Assembly (NCBI GenBank): GCA_020736575.1
Contig: JAGPYM010000013.1
Span: 1-64,000 of the forward strand
Length of the DNA stretch: 64,000 nucleotides
Source: Thelonectria olida
Taxonomy: Eukaryota; Ascomycota; Sordariomycetes; Hypocreales; Nectriaceae
Reading direction: 5' to 3'
The notes under the pieces are model-generated. The model made no database searches. It saw only the letters and a program-made list of their open reading frames with translations, and was not told where the DNA came from. Of the stretch, positions 21,037 through 32,069 are shown piece after piece. Every line of letters starts with the position of its first letter. The stretch's first letter is position 1. The position numbers were made by a program, and so were the translations under genes.

Positions 21037-23283
21037 CTAGACGGCCACCAAACTTGTGCTCCATGAAATCATGCGACTGACTGACGTTGTGCCGCTTGCC
21101 AATTGGCTCTCGAGGTATCGACCTCGATGCCACCAAGCCTGGAGTCCACCTTGAGGGGTTGCTTGGAAAGTTTGCTTCGCATCACCGTTGGCGTGCGATT
21201 TCCATCCATGAGACGCCTTGATGGCCGTATTGCACGATCGCTGATGAGATTGCAGAAACCAGCTGCCGATTGCTGCCAGCGCGAGCATCACCGACATTGT
21301 TGTCGCAATATACTGTTCAATGAATGACTTGGCGAGGCCAGATGCCATCATCAATCCTGCGCTGATCATCAACGGCGACAAAGACTCTTCGGAGCCATTT
21401 ACTGATACACCAGGTGCATAGTCGTCCTGTGGACGAACCGGGGTGCTCGGTGCCTTCGTGGCATTCAGTTGAGCATAGCGCTCAGAGTCATCGCCAGTCG
21501 CAGTCGTAGTAGTGACAGTGGTAGGAGTAGTCGTGGTCGCATTCGCGATCGCAGCAACAGCACGCTCAAAACCATCCTGCTGAGCTGAAACCTCAGTCCT
21601 AGGTGCAACAATCGCCTCGAGAGTGGCATGTTCCGCCCTTGAATATACCGATGTCGATATACTCTTCAAACGGTGGACGCTCTCCGGAGCACCCGTCGTG
21701 AGATCGCTAGAAGCCGTCTCGAAGTTCGTAGATTGGCGGTCCTCACCAGAGGGGCCTGCAGAAGTGTCTCCGTAGACTACAGTTGTGGTTGTATCTGTGC
21801 CACGCCTAATGGACGACTGATCCAGGTCGTTCAGGGCGGAGCCAGACTGGCCAGTGTAGTCAACCCTGCTATAAGCATTCTTGCTTTCGGTTGACTCAGT
21901 CAATCTTGGCTTCGAGCTCGAGGGGTGGCTGGAATCATCGGAGCTCAAGCTCGATGACCAAGGACTACAATCCTGTCCTCCATCGCTTGCTCCAGGATCC
22001 CGGTACATGCCAGAGTTGGCACTGTTATCCTCTCCGGACTGGCGTGAAGACACAGACCATGAGGCAGCATCCGAGACGGAGCTGATCAGTCCACCACCAA
22101 TATCTGAGTCGCCTGATGATTGGTCAGAACGAAGAGTGTTGGACTGCGGTGAGTACGAATGGTTGCTTAGATGTCGAGACAACTCAATCGGAACCATCTG
22201 TTCATCTTCTGAGAAGCTCGAGTCAGGAGAGAATAGGTTAAAGTCGACATAGTTGGAAGTCGACTCGGTCTGATCAAACGGTAGTTGTGATGAGACCGCA
22301 ATAGTGCCTCCGAGGAGGTCGTAGGGAGCATGAAGCTCCTGTTGAGAGGTAGGAGTGACGGGCTTTGTGGAATAAGCCGACACGGAGGAGGAAGAAGCAG
22401 ACTGGGGGGAAAAGTAGCCCGCAGGGTCGTTGAAGAAGTCGTACTCGTCGTTGGCGTCAGCAGGAGGATATTCAATGAACTGGTCCCAAGGCTCGAGGGC
22501 GGATAGCGAAGAAGTAAAGCCCTCGAGGTCTATTGGGGCGAAGGTCTGGTCAGGGGCCATATCAGGAGCCTGGACAGGAACATTGACGGCAGGGGGTGGA
22601 GCAGCAGCAACCCGAACAGCTTCAGCAACAGCCTTAGCCTTCTTAGTCGACTTAGCTGCGGGCTGAGGCTGCGACTGAGGGGAAACGCGCTTCTTGTGAC
22701 TAGGGTCGCATCGGATCTTCTTGCGCTTGCAGCTGTCACAAGCCTTGATGATGCGCATCAAGTGGGCGTGATCACGCTGCTCCTTGGTCTTGGATCCTCT
22801 TGAAGCCGAGTTCGTGACATCGCGGCCGTCCCTGGTCATGATTTTCATACCGGGGATGTTGGAGAAGTCAGAGGCTTGTTGCCGCGAGGAAGCAGCCTTG
22901 GGGGGTGTGCGAGCCTGTTGCGAGGGAGGAGACCGGGAGGTGGAGATCTGGCTGAAGTCCCAGGTAGAAGTGACGGGGCTGACATTGAAGGAAGATCCAT
23001 AACCAGAGTCGGTGACGGGAGACTCGACAGCGGTGTTCGTCGAGTAGACGGGATAGAACTTGAAGGTCTGGCCCGTTATGTGAGCATACTCGAGGAAGTC
23101 GAGCGAGACGGAAGCGCGCTTCTCCTGGGTACTGGCGGGGCCGACGACATAGGCGTTGATGAGCTCATCCAACTCAGGAGTACCAATAGCGGGCAAGAAC
23201 TGGAGCTGGGCGCCGAGGTTGGGCTGGTAAATGGAGAAGCCCTGGGGGAGAGTAGAAGCGGTGTTTCGAGACGCGTACGACAT
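21037..23283 (-). CDS. Half-zinc-cluster (CxxC-x6-C) protein with C-terminal membrane segment
   Basis: A 748-residue single-exon protein; the frame is open upstream to 23451, but the ATG at 23283 (MSYASRNTAS) is the best start. Residues 178-199 read RIIKACDSCKRKKIRCDPSH. This has the first three cysteines (182, 185, 192) and basic helix of a Zn2Cys6 cluster, but the second Cys triplet is missing. In its place come basic residues and an Ala/Pro/Lys-rich stretch. Upstream is a region with LPAIGTPELDELINAYVVGPA. Residues 200-640 are mostly Ser/Thr/Asp-rich and disordered. Near the end, about residues 658-678 (YIATTMSVMLALAAIGSWFL) form a strongly hydrophobic segment followed by a basic tail, a plausible membrane anchor. 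Similar half-cluster proteins occur in filamentous ascomycetes, but the function is not known to me. A membrane-tethered regulator is an inference. Confidence 0.8.
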   Translation of the reverse strand: MSYASRNTASTLPQGFSIYQPNLGAQLQFLPAIGTPELDELINAYVVGPASTQEKRASVSLDFLEYAHITGQTFKFYPVYSTNTAVESPVTDSGYGSSFNVSPVTSTWDFSQISTSRSPPSQQARTPPKAASSRQQASDFSNIPGMKIMTRDGRDVTNSASRGSKTKEQRDHAHLMRIIKACDSCKRKKIRCDPSHKKRVSPQSQPQPAAKSTKKAKAVAEAVRVAAAPPPAVNVPVQAPDMAPDQTFAPIDLEGFTSSLSALEPWDQFIEYPPADANDEYDFFNDPAGYFSPQSASSSSVSAYSTKPVTPTSQQELHAPYDLLGGTIAVSSQLPFDQTESTSNYVDFNLFSPDSSFSEDEQMVPIELSRHLSNHSYSPQSNTLRSDQSSGDSDIGGGLISSVSDAASWSVSSRQSGEDNSANSGMYRDPGASDGGQDCSPWSSSLSSDDSSHPSSSKPRLTESTESKNAYSRVDYTGQSGSALNDLDQSSIRRGTDTTTTVVYGDTSAGPSGEDRQSTNFETASSDLTTGAPESVHRLKSISTSVYSRAEHATLEAIVAPRTEVSAQQDGFERAVAAIANATTTTPTTVTTTTATGDDSERYAQLNATKAPSTPVRPQDDYAPGVSVNGSEESLSPLMISAGLMMASGLAKSFIEQYIATTMSVMLALAAIGSWFLQSHQRSCNTAIKASHGWKSHANGDAKQTFQATPQGGLQAWWHRGRYLESQLASGTTSVSRMISWSTSLVAV

Positions 23284-24833
23284 GATAAGGTGTTGTTCCG
23301 GCGAGACGTTACGTGACCGAAGTGGAGTATCCAGGTTGAAGGACGAAGCGCAGAAGATGGGGAGAAGCGCTTTCTGAAGGATCCTTAAAGGCACCTGGGC
23401 ACAGTGTAGAGAGCCTTGTCGGTGGGTGGGTTGACTCAAGGTAGTTTGCAATACGTCGTGAACTAAACTTGGGAGAATTTCACAGTTTTTGATTTCGCAG
23501 CGTTGCCGGTGTAAGTGAGACGCCGAGGTGAGAGGGAGAGAAAGACAGGCTGCGCCACGGAGAGTAACCAGGCTTGGCTCTGAGGCGTGGAGGCGGAGCC
23601 GTGGGCGGGATGAGACGGCCAGCTTTCGCTACCTGTCTTGGGGAGAGTGCAAAGGGTTGGAGGGGGGGAGGTGGATGGGGAAGTGGTGGTTTCCACTCAA
23701 ACACACTTTGAGTATTCGTCGTGATGCTGAAGTGCAATCCAGGAGGTAGTAACGAGAGGGAGGAGAGTGGGAGGAAAAGGCCTGAGGCTGCGGGAGGGCT
23801 GATGGAGGGTATTTCACTTGATGCTGATGGGAGGCCGAGGATCATGGCGCAGCATGGGGGAGATTGAGTCTTTCGGCGTGCTCGATCGGGTAAAGCGTGG
23901 TAAGGCAGTTCAGCCCACTCCGTCCAATGAGACGTGCTGTTCTGGCAGGGATCTACCAAATGCTGCTCGTCCATTGGACCTTAGACCCCGCCCTCTACAC
24001 CATCCGAGCTCAGACTTCGGCGAGGAAAGTGCCTTGTGGTTGGCCCATCTGCCCTCCGCCTTCCCACTTCAATGCGAGGATGAGTCAATCCTGTCAACTT
24101 GCAACCCAAGCTTTCAGATGCCTCGTTCGACCTTTTGGAGACTCCCGTCGGGACTGCGGAGCTTCCAGAGATTGCAACACTTCAGCATGCTTTTCAGAGT
24201 CATCTCAAGACTTCACAGTTGCAAGTTACTTTCACCCCTCTCCTAAAGACTTTGCAAGAGGAAAAAGCATCTTTGTTCTGAAACCTTCCCTCGTTCGTCA
24301 CAAATGTCACAGGGCTACATTTGGTCTGGAAGGTACGTCGTGTAACGTTGGAATGGTAGCTGTTGCCAAAATAGGAAGGCTCTTATCTCCCGGAGACCAC
24401 CGCCGCGCAAACCAAGTGTCATGCCGTCAGATTGTGTACGAAGTACGTACATCAGCGGCGGTGTGTATGCGTAAGATAGGTACGATGAACAGACAGTCCA
24501 AGCTCGTATTTCACACGAGGGGGCAAGCCCCTTCTTATACCTGTATCCCCAACCGTTCAAGCCCACACGCCAAGGCGACCAATGTCTATTCTGGGGCTCT
24601 GCGCCAAGATCTGCATCCACACTTTTTGCCTGATATCTAAGTTATCTACCCATTCGGATGTATCTCTCCGTCCAGTGAACTCCGAAGCTCCCTGCTCAGA
24701 GGCATGCTCAACATCCTGCAAGCCATTCAATCGGACGCCTAAGAAATTTGCGGTGCTGCAGTGCACTCAAAGCAACCCCCTCTATTCGCTTCCTAAATAC
24801 TCCTTGCCAGACTCCAATCCCTCAGGTAGCCAG
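23284..24833. other. Intergenic, no supported gene
   Basis: It includes the promoter of the half-zinc-cluster gene, with C/T-rich tracts. A 247-residue plus-strand frame (23897-24640) is open but has random-looking composition, no hydrophobic or motif structure, and no clear splice pattern, so it is left out. Confidence 0.5.
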
Positions 24834-25956
24834 CTATTCAAAAGCCAAGGCCCCATCATCGCAATGCGACAGCGTGTAGGCCTGTATCCATTGTTCCTGA
24901 CTTCCGCTCCCCACAACTCCGCATTGGAGACAGTAGTGGTACTCGTTATTCCATTGGGCGCACTTCCTGCATTTGTACCAGATTGGAGACTCATGGAGTC
25001 GGATAGGATGGTGGGCCATCCGGAAATGGGCCACCAACTTGTCGGCCGAATCGAATCGGCCGGAACAAGTACTTCCTAACCCTCGTGTAAGCGGTGTAGA
25101 TATGTGTTGTTGAATAGGCATTGCCAATGGCTGACGTCGTTGCTGGAGGGCGCCAGCAGGTCGTTTCCAATCGCCATCAGCGGTCCAATGTGCATCAGCC
25201 TCGGCTTGTAATCTTGCTCGCGCTCTGCCATAGAAATAACGCTGTTCTCGAAAGGCTCTTGGCCGAGATTGACTGGGCTGGAGGGCTCCATCATGGGTAT
25301 CGGATAGGACCGAGGGAGAACCGGAAGCTCAGCTGCCATTTGGCACTGCCATTGTGCCAGTGACCTTTTCTGTTCAAGACCTAAAAGGCCCACTTCATCC
25401 GATGAAGTACCAAACTCAACGGGGCTTTGCAAATGGAGCCCGTTCAGAGTCAGTTCTCTATCGCGCATCTTAGAGTATAGATAACACTCCTCAAATTCAC
25501 CCAGATCCCAATGCTTGCACTATCCAGAACTTAGAAGAGGACATCAACTAGTATATGGAGGCAATCACCTACCCCAACTTTTCTGCTGCGGCAAGAAGAG
25601 CATGCCCCCAGTCTTCGTATGAACGCTGTTTGCTCCCGCTTGGACTTTGATAGAGGGCCCCGACGTCGTGGTTTCTGGTCCTGGTCGAGTGGTTCATCTT
25701 CGTCAGGCGCAGTTGAGGTTGAAAGAGCAGAGGATGATGACCCGCCGCTTGTCACGGACAACGACCGTCGCATAGACGGCACCGGCAGCGAACCGCTTCT
25801 CCTGTCGGCTTGCAGGAAGTTGTCAAACTCCTGATAGTACACCGAGTCTCGCCACCGATCATACAGACGCTGCAGCTCCTCCGACCAATAAGGTCGAATG
25901 AGACCGTTATCCCGATGGAACGGCTCAGCGCATTGAGTTCCTTCAACCACTAACAT
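24834..25956 (-). CDS. Zinc-binding (CxxC plus C2H2-like) protein of unknown function, with apparent frameshift
   Basis: Exon 1 25956-25573, intron 25572-25520, then 25519 onward. The first part holds PYWSEELQRLYDRWRDSVYYQEFDNFLQADRR and a Ser-rich linker. A cysteine module split by the intron follows (LGACSSCRSRKVG|CKHWDLGEFEECYLYSKM). The reading frame then stops at 25076-25078, just after CLFNNTYLHRLHEG. The next frame continues seamlessly with TCSGRFDSADKLVAHFRMAH, an exact C-x3-F-x5-L-x2-H-x4-H zinc-finger half, and then YKCRKCAQWNNEYHYCLQCG, to a stop at 24834. One extra base in the CCC run at 25080-25082 would join them; no intron fits. So it is either a sequencing error or a recent frameshift. 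The start is uncertain, and an upstream exon is possible. Not recognised beyond its zinc motifs. Confidence 0.55.
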
Positions 25957-26503
25957 GGACGGCCAAAATGATCAATGAAGAGTCGAACTAACTTGCAATG
26001 CGCGCACAGTTGATAGGCGGTCAGGTGGCCGAGGTTCTCTTTTTCGCAAACAAACACACAGCCTCGAGTTATCAGCAGTAGAGCCTCACCCCAAGGGTGA
26101 ATGAGTCCTGCCTTAGAAGGAAGCAAGAAAAAAGTAGTTCAGGAAACAAAGGTCGAGAAGAAGGAGGGGTTGAGGCATCGAGGGCATATGAGCCTTAATA
26201 CCTCAAGGCGTCGTTGAGCTCATGGGCGGTATTGGCTATGCAGTGCGGTGCCCCAAGGCGGCCGGAGCCTCACCAAGGGCGGTGACCCATCCCGATGTGC
26301 AGTCCGCGGCCCATTCTATCGCCTTTTTCATCAGCCAGCGGGGTACAAAGCGCACTCAAGTTTGTGCTACAATAAAGACGTGGCGGAGCTTGTTGCCTGA
26401 ATGCCCAATGTGTGAAATGCCCAATCGATCATGTGCCGAGGCTGCAGTTATTGTTAGAGCATTGATGAAGCAGCGATCGCGGGAAGAAGGCCATCATCTC
26501 TGA
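25957..26503. other. Intergenic upstream of the zinc-binding gene
   Basis: A minus-strand frame around 26090-25995 could be an upstream exon (its translation contains VFVCEKENLGHLTAYQL). No splice junction was found that joins it cleanly to 25956. Otherwise nothing seen. Confidence 0.45.
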
Positions 26504-28921
26504 TCATCGCGGCTGAGATGGCTTATTTGCAGGTCTTGTCATACCAAGCAAGTCTCCCGCATGCACACTCCAAGTACCACCATTGGCCTTGGTGAAACCA
26601 GTCAACGCCGATGACTTTCTAGAAGATGGCGCTTTTGGTGCACCAACACGCGTGGGCGCAACTGGCTCGAGTTGGACCATAGTCTGAGGCAACTGACCAG
26701 CTGCATCTTCCTTCTTGGCCGCCTTTTTGCCTCGAGTTGCCGGGTTACAAAGTCGCGGTGTAGGCCTTGTTACTGACTTGTCATCTGAGCCGTCCTGTGG
26801 CCCAGACTGCGCCACTGATGTGAGTTCGATTGATTGGACTGGTGGCTGTTGCACTTTGCGTGTGTGCGACTCTAAATCCGCCTCATCAACATTAGCGGTT
26901 TTGGAGGAAGCATGCCCAACGGTGCTGATGGGTCCGCGAGGTGCCGCAAACGGAGGGCATTTGAACTTCGAGTCTTCATTTGGTACCACGAAGCCAATGA
27001 TCTCTTTGCTCTTGATGCTTTTCCGGGCCATCTTGGTGATACGGGGCGCACTGGAGCCAGCGCTGGCTGTCTGGGTTTTGCGCACACGTTTGGGAACTGC
27101 CGATAGCTCCATGTTCTCGGACTCATCCTCGCTCGAGAAGTCCGGTATGGTTCCTTTCCGGGTTTCTGATTTGCGCTCGGCCAGTCTGCGACTAGCTCTC
27201 GGTCTTACTGGAGGGTCATCTACGTCTGAAGGGTCAACATCTTCGTGCGGCGTAGGCTGTTGAGGTTCTGGCAAGTTTGGCTCCGAGTGTGGGCTTGATT
27301 CCAGCACATTTGACCGAGTGGCGTCATTCGAAACCTCCTTTGGGGCGTTGTCTTCGAGAATAGGCGTGTGGGTCAAGGTAGCTATTATGACTGCCTCGTT
27401 CTGCTGCTCTCCTGTGCTCGATGCGAGTCCTGTTAGTGATTGACGAGGCTTGAGGCTAGGCTCTTCGGCAGTTGGTGTCTGGCCGCCTTGTTTTGGGTGG
27501 TCCAAGTTGGGACCAGACTGCATGGCAGCATCACTAGCCGTCGTGTTTCTCTTGGGGCCCGGCCCAGTATTCTGCTTTTCGGAAATCATGAGCAGTCCTC
27601 GCCGCTGTCGTGATCGGATTCGAAGTTCCGTCCTTTGTTCGTTAATTGGGCGAGGTGGGATGTGCCCACTCGGCAGGACATCCTTGACCTCTCTCACAAC
27701 CTCAACCTCTTTCGTAGTCTCATCTGCAAGCCTCTTTGCGTCACGGGTTGCACCATTGAATCCTCTCTTAATCGGACCTTTTGAGTCACCAGATTGAACA
27801 TGTTCGACAACGATTACATTTCGAGGCTTTTCTTGCCTCGTGAGCTGTGACGTTCGAGTAGCAAGGATAGGTTTAGATCGAGACTTGTTATCAATACGAG
27901 GGACGGCAGGTTTTCGGGATGAGTTTTCCGTTCGCACGTCATCTGAAGATGCCTTTTGTTGATAATTTTGGCAAGTTGGTTCGAGAGGTTTGGTGGTCGA
28001 CCTGTTAACATTGTCGAGCCTCGTAGATATGGGCCTTGGTAATTTGTGTGGAAGGGGGGGAGGTGAGGATTGCGAACTCGCTATCTTCACTATCTCCTCT
28101 GACTGATGAATGACGGCATCTGACTGCTCATCGGATGAAAGGGGTGGCTGATGCTTCTCCCTGCCAAACAAAGACTTCAACTCCGTATTGGCCCAATTGT
28201 GTCGAATTTGGCCTTGTGAGGGTCGAGAACTTTGTGGCAAAGGAGCCAGCGTGAGCGTTGCGCCAAAAAGAGCACGAGCATGGTAAGATTTGCTTGGAGG
28301 CGACTCTTCTTGTTTCCTCCTCTTTGCGGGTCGAGACTCATCGCCTTGATCAGTTCTTTGGGCCATCCGACGAGCTTCATACGGGGAGTGTGGAGAGATC
28401 GCCGCCCTCCCTATCCTGGAAGGAGTCCCTAGCATGTCACTCAACGGACGATGACGAAGTTGAAAGTGAGCGCTCTGGTCCTGGGCGGACGAAGAGCCAG
28501 CAACTCCAACACTTGGTCTAGGTGTACGTGAGACAGCAGTGGCACGGCGCTTTTCTACCTCTCTTGCTCGTTTGTCGAGAAGTTCGGACAGGTCTTGTTC
28601 CCGTTGACCTGTGCAATCTGATACCTGAACGATTGCTGCCCCACGGTCCAACTCGAATTCGTCTCCAGTGTCAAGGTGAGCCTCTGCCTGCCAGTGGGCA
28701 TCTCCAATGAAGTGTCCGCGATCATCGTGGACCATGATACGCTTGTTGAATGTATGGTACTTGAGCGCGCCATCTTGCCATCGCTTTTGTTTTCGCTTTA
28801 GGTCATGGGTGAAAAGACAGATAAATTCGAGGACTGTAGCTGACGTTGGTACCGAGCTTGTGCCGGCATTCTGTCTTGAGGCTAGCCATGACTGGGATGA
28901 GTCGAGGGAATTTAGTGGCAT
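26504..28921 (-). CDS. Mte1/ZGRF1-like DUF2439 domain protein (recombination/helicase partner)
   Basis: An 805-residue single-exon protein. The N-terminal 120 residues are a DUF2439 domain: VLEFICLFTHDLKRKQKRWQ, DGALKYHTFNKRIMV, GDEFELDRGAAIVQV and QDLSELLDKRAREVEKR are all family-typical. This domain is found in yeast Mte1, which binds the Mph1 helicase and D-loops, and at the N-terminus of human ZGRF1. The rest is long, disordered and rich in Ser/Pro/Lys, with short basic patches (AKRRKQ near residue 200) that may be nuclear localisation signals. It ends with a short tail (WSVHAGDLLGMTRP). No helicase domain is present, so this is the Mte1-type rather than the ZGRF1-type architecture. The ATG at 28921 (MPLNSLDSSQSW) is chosen over an upstream non-ATG extension. 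Expected role: homologous recombination or crossover control in the nucleus. Confidence 0.85.
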   Translation of the reverse strand: MPLNSLDSSQSWLASRQNAGTSSVPTSATVLEFICLFTHDLKRKQKRWQDGALKYHTFNKRIMVHDDRGHFIGDAHWQAEAHLDTGDEFELDRGAAIVQVSDCTGQREQDLSELLDKRAREVEKRRATAVSRTPRPSVGVAGSSSAQDQSAHFQLRHRPLSDMLGTPSRIGRAAISPHSPYEARRMAQRTDQGDESRPAKRRKQEESPPSKSYHARALFGATLTLAPLPQSSRPSQGQIRHNWANTELKSLFGREKHQPPLSSDEQSDAVIHQSEEIVKIASSQSSPPPLPHKLPRPISTRLDNVNRSTTKPLEPTCQNYQQKASSDDVRTENSSRKPAVPRIDNKSRSKPILATRTSQLTRQEKPRNVIVVEHVQSGDSKGPIKRGFNGATRDAKRLADETTKEVEVVREVKDVLPSGHIPPRPINEQRTELRIRSRQRRGLLMISEKQNTGPGPKRNTTASDAAMQSGPNLDHPKQGGQTPTAEEPSLKPRQSLTGLASSTGEQQNEAVIIATLTHTPILEDNAPKEVSNDATRSNVLESSPHSEPNLPEPQQPTPHEDVDPSDVDDPPVRPRASRRLAERKSETRKGTIPDFSSEDESENMELSAVPKRVRKTQTASAGSSAPRITKMARKSIKSKEIIGFVVPNEDSKFKCPPFAAPRGPISTVGHASSKTANVDEADLESHTRKVQQPPVQSIELTSVAQSGPQDGSDDKSVTRPTPRLCNPATRGKKAAKKEDAAGQLPQTMVQLEPVAPTRVGAPKAPSSRKSSALTGFTKANGGTWSVHAGDLLGMTRPANKPSQPR

Positions 28922-30619
28922 CGCGACGGCAATCAAGATGCTTGTTGGATTGAATCAATCACCAAAACGATTGCTCTGTTGTCCATACGGCTCGGCAAAG
29001 AGAGGATGCCTGCCTGCCTGCCTCGTAGGTGCGATGACTTGAGAGCCGAGACGCGTTCAGTTAAAAGTGGGATGGCACGATGGCGCTAAGGCTCAACGCC
29101 TAATCACGTGACTACTCGCTCCCGTTGGCTTTAGGGTAGGTACATTCGACCTGGTTTCATTCCTCACGACCTGGATTTTTTTTAAGATATGCAGTGTATT
29201 AATTTCGAGCTGTGGTTCCAATCGATATGGCTCTGAGGTAGATCGATATCCCGACTGTAATTTATATTAGGCATGAGGTGATGAATGGTGTTTAGCTTGA
29301 GCCTAGGAAGATGGCAAAGTAGCGACGGAATACAACAGCACACGTGAATGTATGGGTAATTGAATTATCCAGGTTTCACAGCTACGAATTAGGAAAGCGC
29401 CGATCGACTAAAATTTCGGGTCGAATCCTGCTGAGGCACGACGTGCTACCGGCCAGTCGAATGATAGAGTCCTACCAGCAGCTGTGAGTCAGTCCCGACA
29501 GTTGTCATTTACAGAGGCGCCCTTGTCAGTCCCAAACATGGGGCTCTCTATACGAACGGTAGCCAGCTCCCATCTATTCTAGAACCGTCATCCTGGCATT
29601 GCGCCCAACATCTCGCGGCATCGAAACCAAAGGATTTTAGCAGCTAATTATCCAGCTTCGGGGGATTATCAACTGGGATCAGGCCCGTGGTAAGTGCGCA
29701 GTTGCTACTGGACTGTAGGTGAAGAAAAGTGGGAGCATTGGGGCTTGTTGGTTGCAAACACACAACCAACAACAGCCTTTTGGTAATTACATGGCCGGTA
29801 TGTGCGCTAGGTGTTGGGCGAGGTGTTTCGGCTTGAAAACAGTGGTTGTTTCAACGGAATATGAGACTTTATATAATTGCGAATATGACGAGAAAGCTAC
29901 GCAAGAAAACGAGGAATAGGGCGGATGCAGTACGTGGTTGTGGTGTAGAAGAAGGGACTACGTATCAACAAGACCTGGAACAGACGTCGTCATGTGTAAA
30001 CTCTGGATACCCACCAATGACTACTGCAGTCCACAGTTGACCGCCACCATGCTCAACCCCCCTGGAAAGGTGCAGCCACAGCCCACTCCCTCAACATTAT
30101 TAGCGGGTCGGATTTGCGCCTGGAATATTCGTATGAAGCTGAAAGGATTCATGGATATTCGGCACAGGACAGTTGTGGTTTCGGAAGACAGATGACGGAG
30201 GGCACTGGATAGGACCAACCTGCTCCGTCGCAATTAGATATCGGAGCACTTCGCCCATTTCCACTACCTATTAAGGCTTGGTTCTCAGGTCCAGAGGGCT
30301 GAGCTGCCTTACGTATTATGTGAAACGTCAGGAGACACGGGCCACCACACCTGCCCCTGCCTGAACCCTGATGATGGATGGATGGGGGAACATTTAATAG
30401 ATTGAGCTCATCGTCCCGTCTTCCAAATGCATTTGCTCGCATCGACATCCATCGTTTTTCTCTCTCTCGTGCTGTCGCCTGAAAGGAATAAATAATTCAT
30501 CGCCGGCTGTCGCCCTTGATTGGTTGACCGCTACTCGCGTGTCCTCCTTAATTGAAGTTGACGCGTCCCAACATCATCCTTCACGCTCCCATCAGCCCAG
30601 TCTGGTCTGATATCCCATC
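28922..30619. other. Divergent intergenic region, 1.7 kb
   Basis: Shared upstream DNA of the Mte1-like (-) and BAR-SH3 (+) genes. It has two CACGTG E-box-like sites (about 29105 and 29341). No gene or RNA recognised. Confidence 0.55.
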
Positions 30620-32069
30620 ATGCTCAGCTCCCTGCGAAGCAAGTCTTCGGCCTCGGTGCAGACCGTCTCAAACAAACTCAAGTTCAAGAAAAGGGCGGCC
30701 GCTGATGACCACAATGTCTCCCTGATGGTCAGAGAATACGAGAACATTCACGTCGTACTCCAAAAGGTGAGTCCCGCCCCACCAATTCAACACATCAAGA
30801 CACCCATTGTTGACATCAGATTCCCCTCTCCAGGTCATTGATGATGCCAAACGCCTCCAGGTCGCCTGGCATGACATGGCCTTCACCCAGCTTGGGATTT
30901 CCGAGGCATTCAAGGATCTCTACTCTCACATAGCAGCCGAGGTGGACGAGACAGAAGAGCCACGAATTATCCCCACTATTACTCCCTCTCCCCAAATGCA
31001 ACGCACATCTCATTTCCAATATGCCTGCTCAGGTCTCCAGCAGGAAATCCGAGAGGAAATCACCGCCATTGAGACGCTTCTTCTGCGTCCTGCAAATGAC
31101 ACCCAGGTCTATCTTCAGCCCGTTAGAAAAGACATCAAGAAAAGAGATAAAGCGAGAGTCGACTACGAGAATGCCCTGTCCAAAACCACCAAAATGCAGA
31201 GAAAGCCAGGCAAAACTCCCAAAGAAGAGTCGATGCTCGAAAAGGCGCAATTCGACACCCAGGTCATGCTGGAAGCTTTTGAAGAGGCCGACGGTCACCT
31301 TCGAGAAACCCTTCTACCCCTCGTGCAAGCTGCCTCAAACATTATTCCCTACCTTCTCGCCAGTGTCGTCTTGATCCAGAATCGCCTGTTGGGTCTATGT
31401 TACACCATCATGCACGAGTTCTGCCTGGACAACAACTTCCCCTCACCCGCACCCAGCATGGATGCCGTCATGGGCGACTGGGACCAATCGTTCCGCCCAG
31501 TCGTCACCAAAGTCGAATCCTTCGCCATTGTTCGCAAACATCCGACAACCGTAACGAGAAGAGCAGCAACTGATCGTCCGGCCATGCGTCGCGTCGCGTC
31601 CTTCCATCGTCCTCTTGGTCGCATCTCATCAGCTCCAGCTCCGGACGACATACCGCCGGTCCCAACACCCGAGCCACGCGAGCCCTCCCCCAAGATCCGG
31701 TCCACGGCCACTACCCCCGGCAACTCTGGCATTCCCACCGACTTCACTACCGCCACAGTCTTGCGAGCACAGCGTAGTATGCCATCATTGAAGGTTCGCA
31801 GCCAAAGCAGCAGTTATTTCAACCAAGCCGCCATTGCCAAGAAAAAGCCACCGCCTCCTCCCGTGCCTAAGATCAAGAGACCAGCTGAATTTGTCGAGGC
31901 CCAGTTCGACTTTGAGGGGGAAGGTGCCGGCGATTTGTCCTTTAGAGCAGGTGACAAGATCCGGATCATCAAAAAGACCAACACCGACCAGGACTGGTGG
32001 CAAGGAGAGCTCGGGGGCTGCCAGGGAAGCTTCCCTGCTAATTATTGCAGACCGATTGCATCTAATTAA
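30620..32069 (+). CDS. BAR domain - SH3 domain membrane-curvature adaptor
   Basis: Exons 30620-30766 and 30834-32069 give 460 residues. The N-terminal 240 residues form a BAR-like coiled-coil domain, with MVREYENIHVVLQKVIDDAKRL, a helical segment LEKAQFDTQVMLEAFEEAD, and LLASVVLIQNRLLGLCYTIMHE. A Pro/Ser/Thr-rich linker follows. Near the end come KKKPPPPPVPKIK (a possible internal SH3 ligand) and a C-terminal SH3 domain at about residues 400-457: VEAQFDFEGEGAGDLSFRAGD, DQDWWQGELGGCQGSFPANYC. The ALYDF-like start, WW and SFPxNY motifs are all in place. The architecture matches the Rvs167/amphiphysin group, which acts at endocytic sites and actin patches, though the BAR sequence is divergent. 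Role inferred from domains. Confidence 0.88.

Noticed and set aside
23897..24640. 247-codon open frame on the plus strand
   Set aside because: Random-looking composition, no motifs, no start context or splice pattern; lies in promoter-type DNA. Most likely a chance ORF.
26504..28921. Full ZGRF1-type helicase
   Set aside because: Only the DUF2439 N-terminal domain is present; no Walker A/B or helicase motifs follow.
29410..29470. Possible tRNA B-box (GGTCGAATCC-like)
   Set aside because: No cloverleaf, A-box or anticodon arm could be drawn around it.
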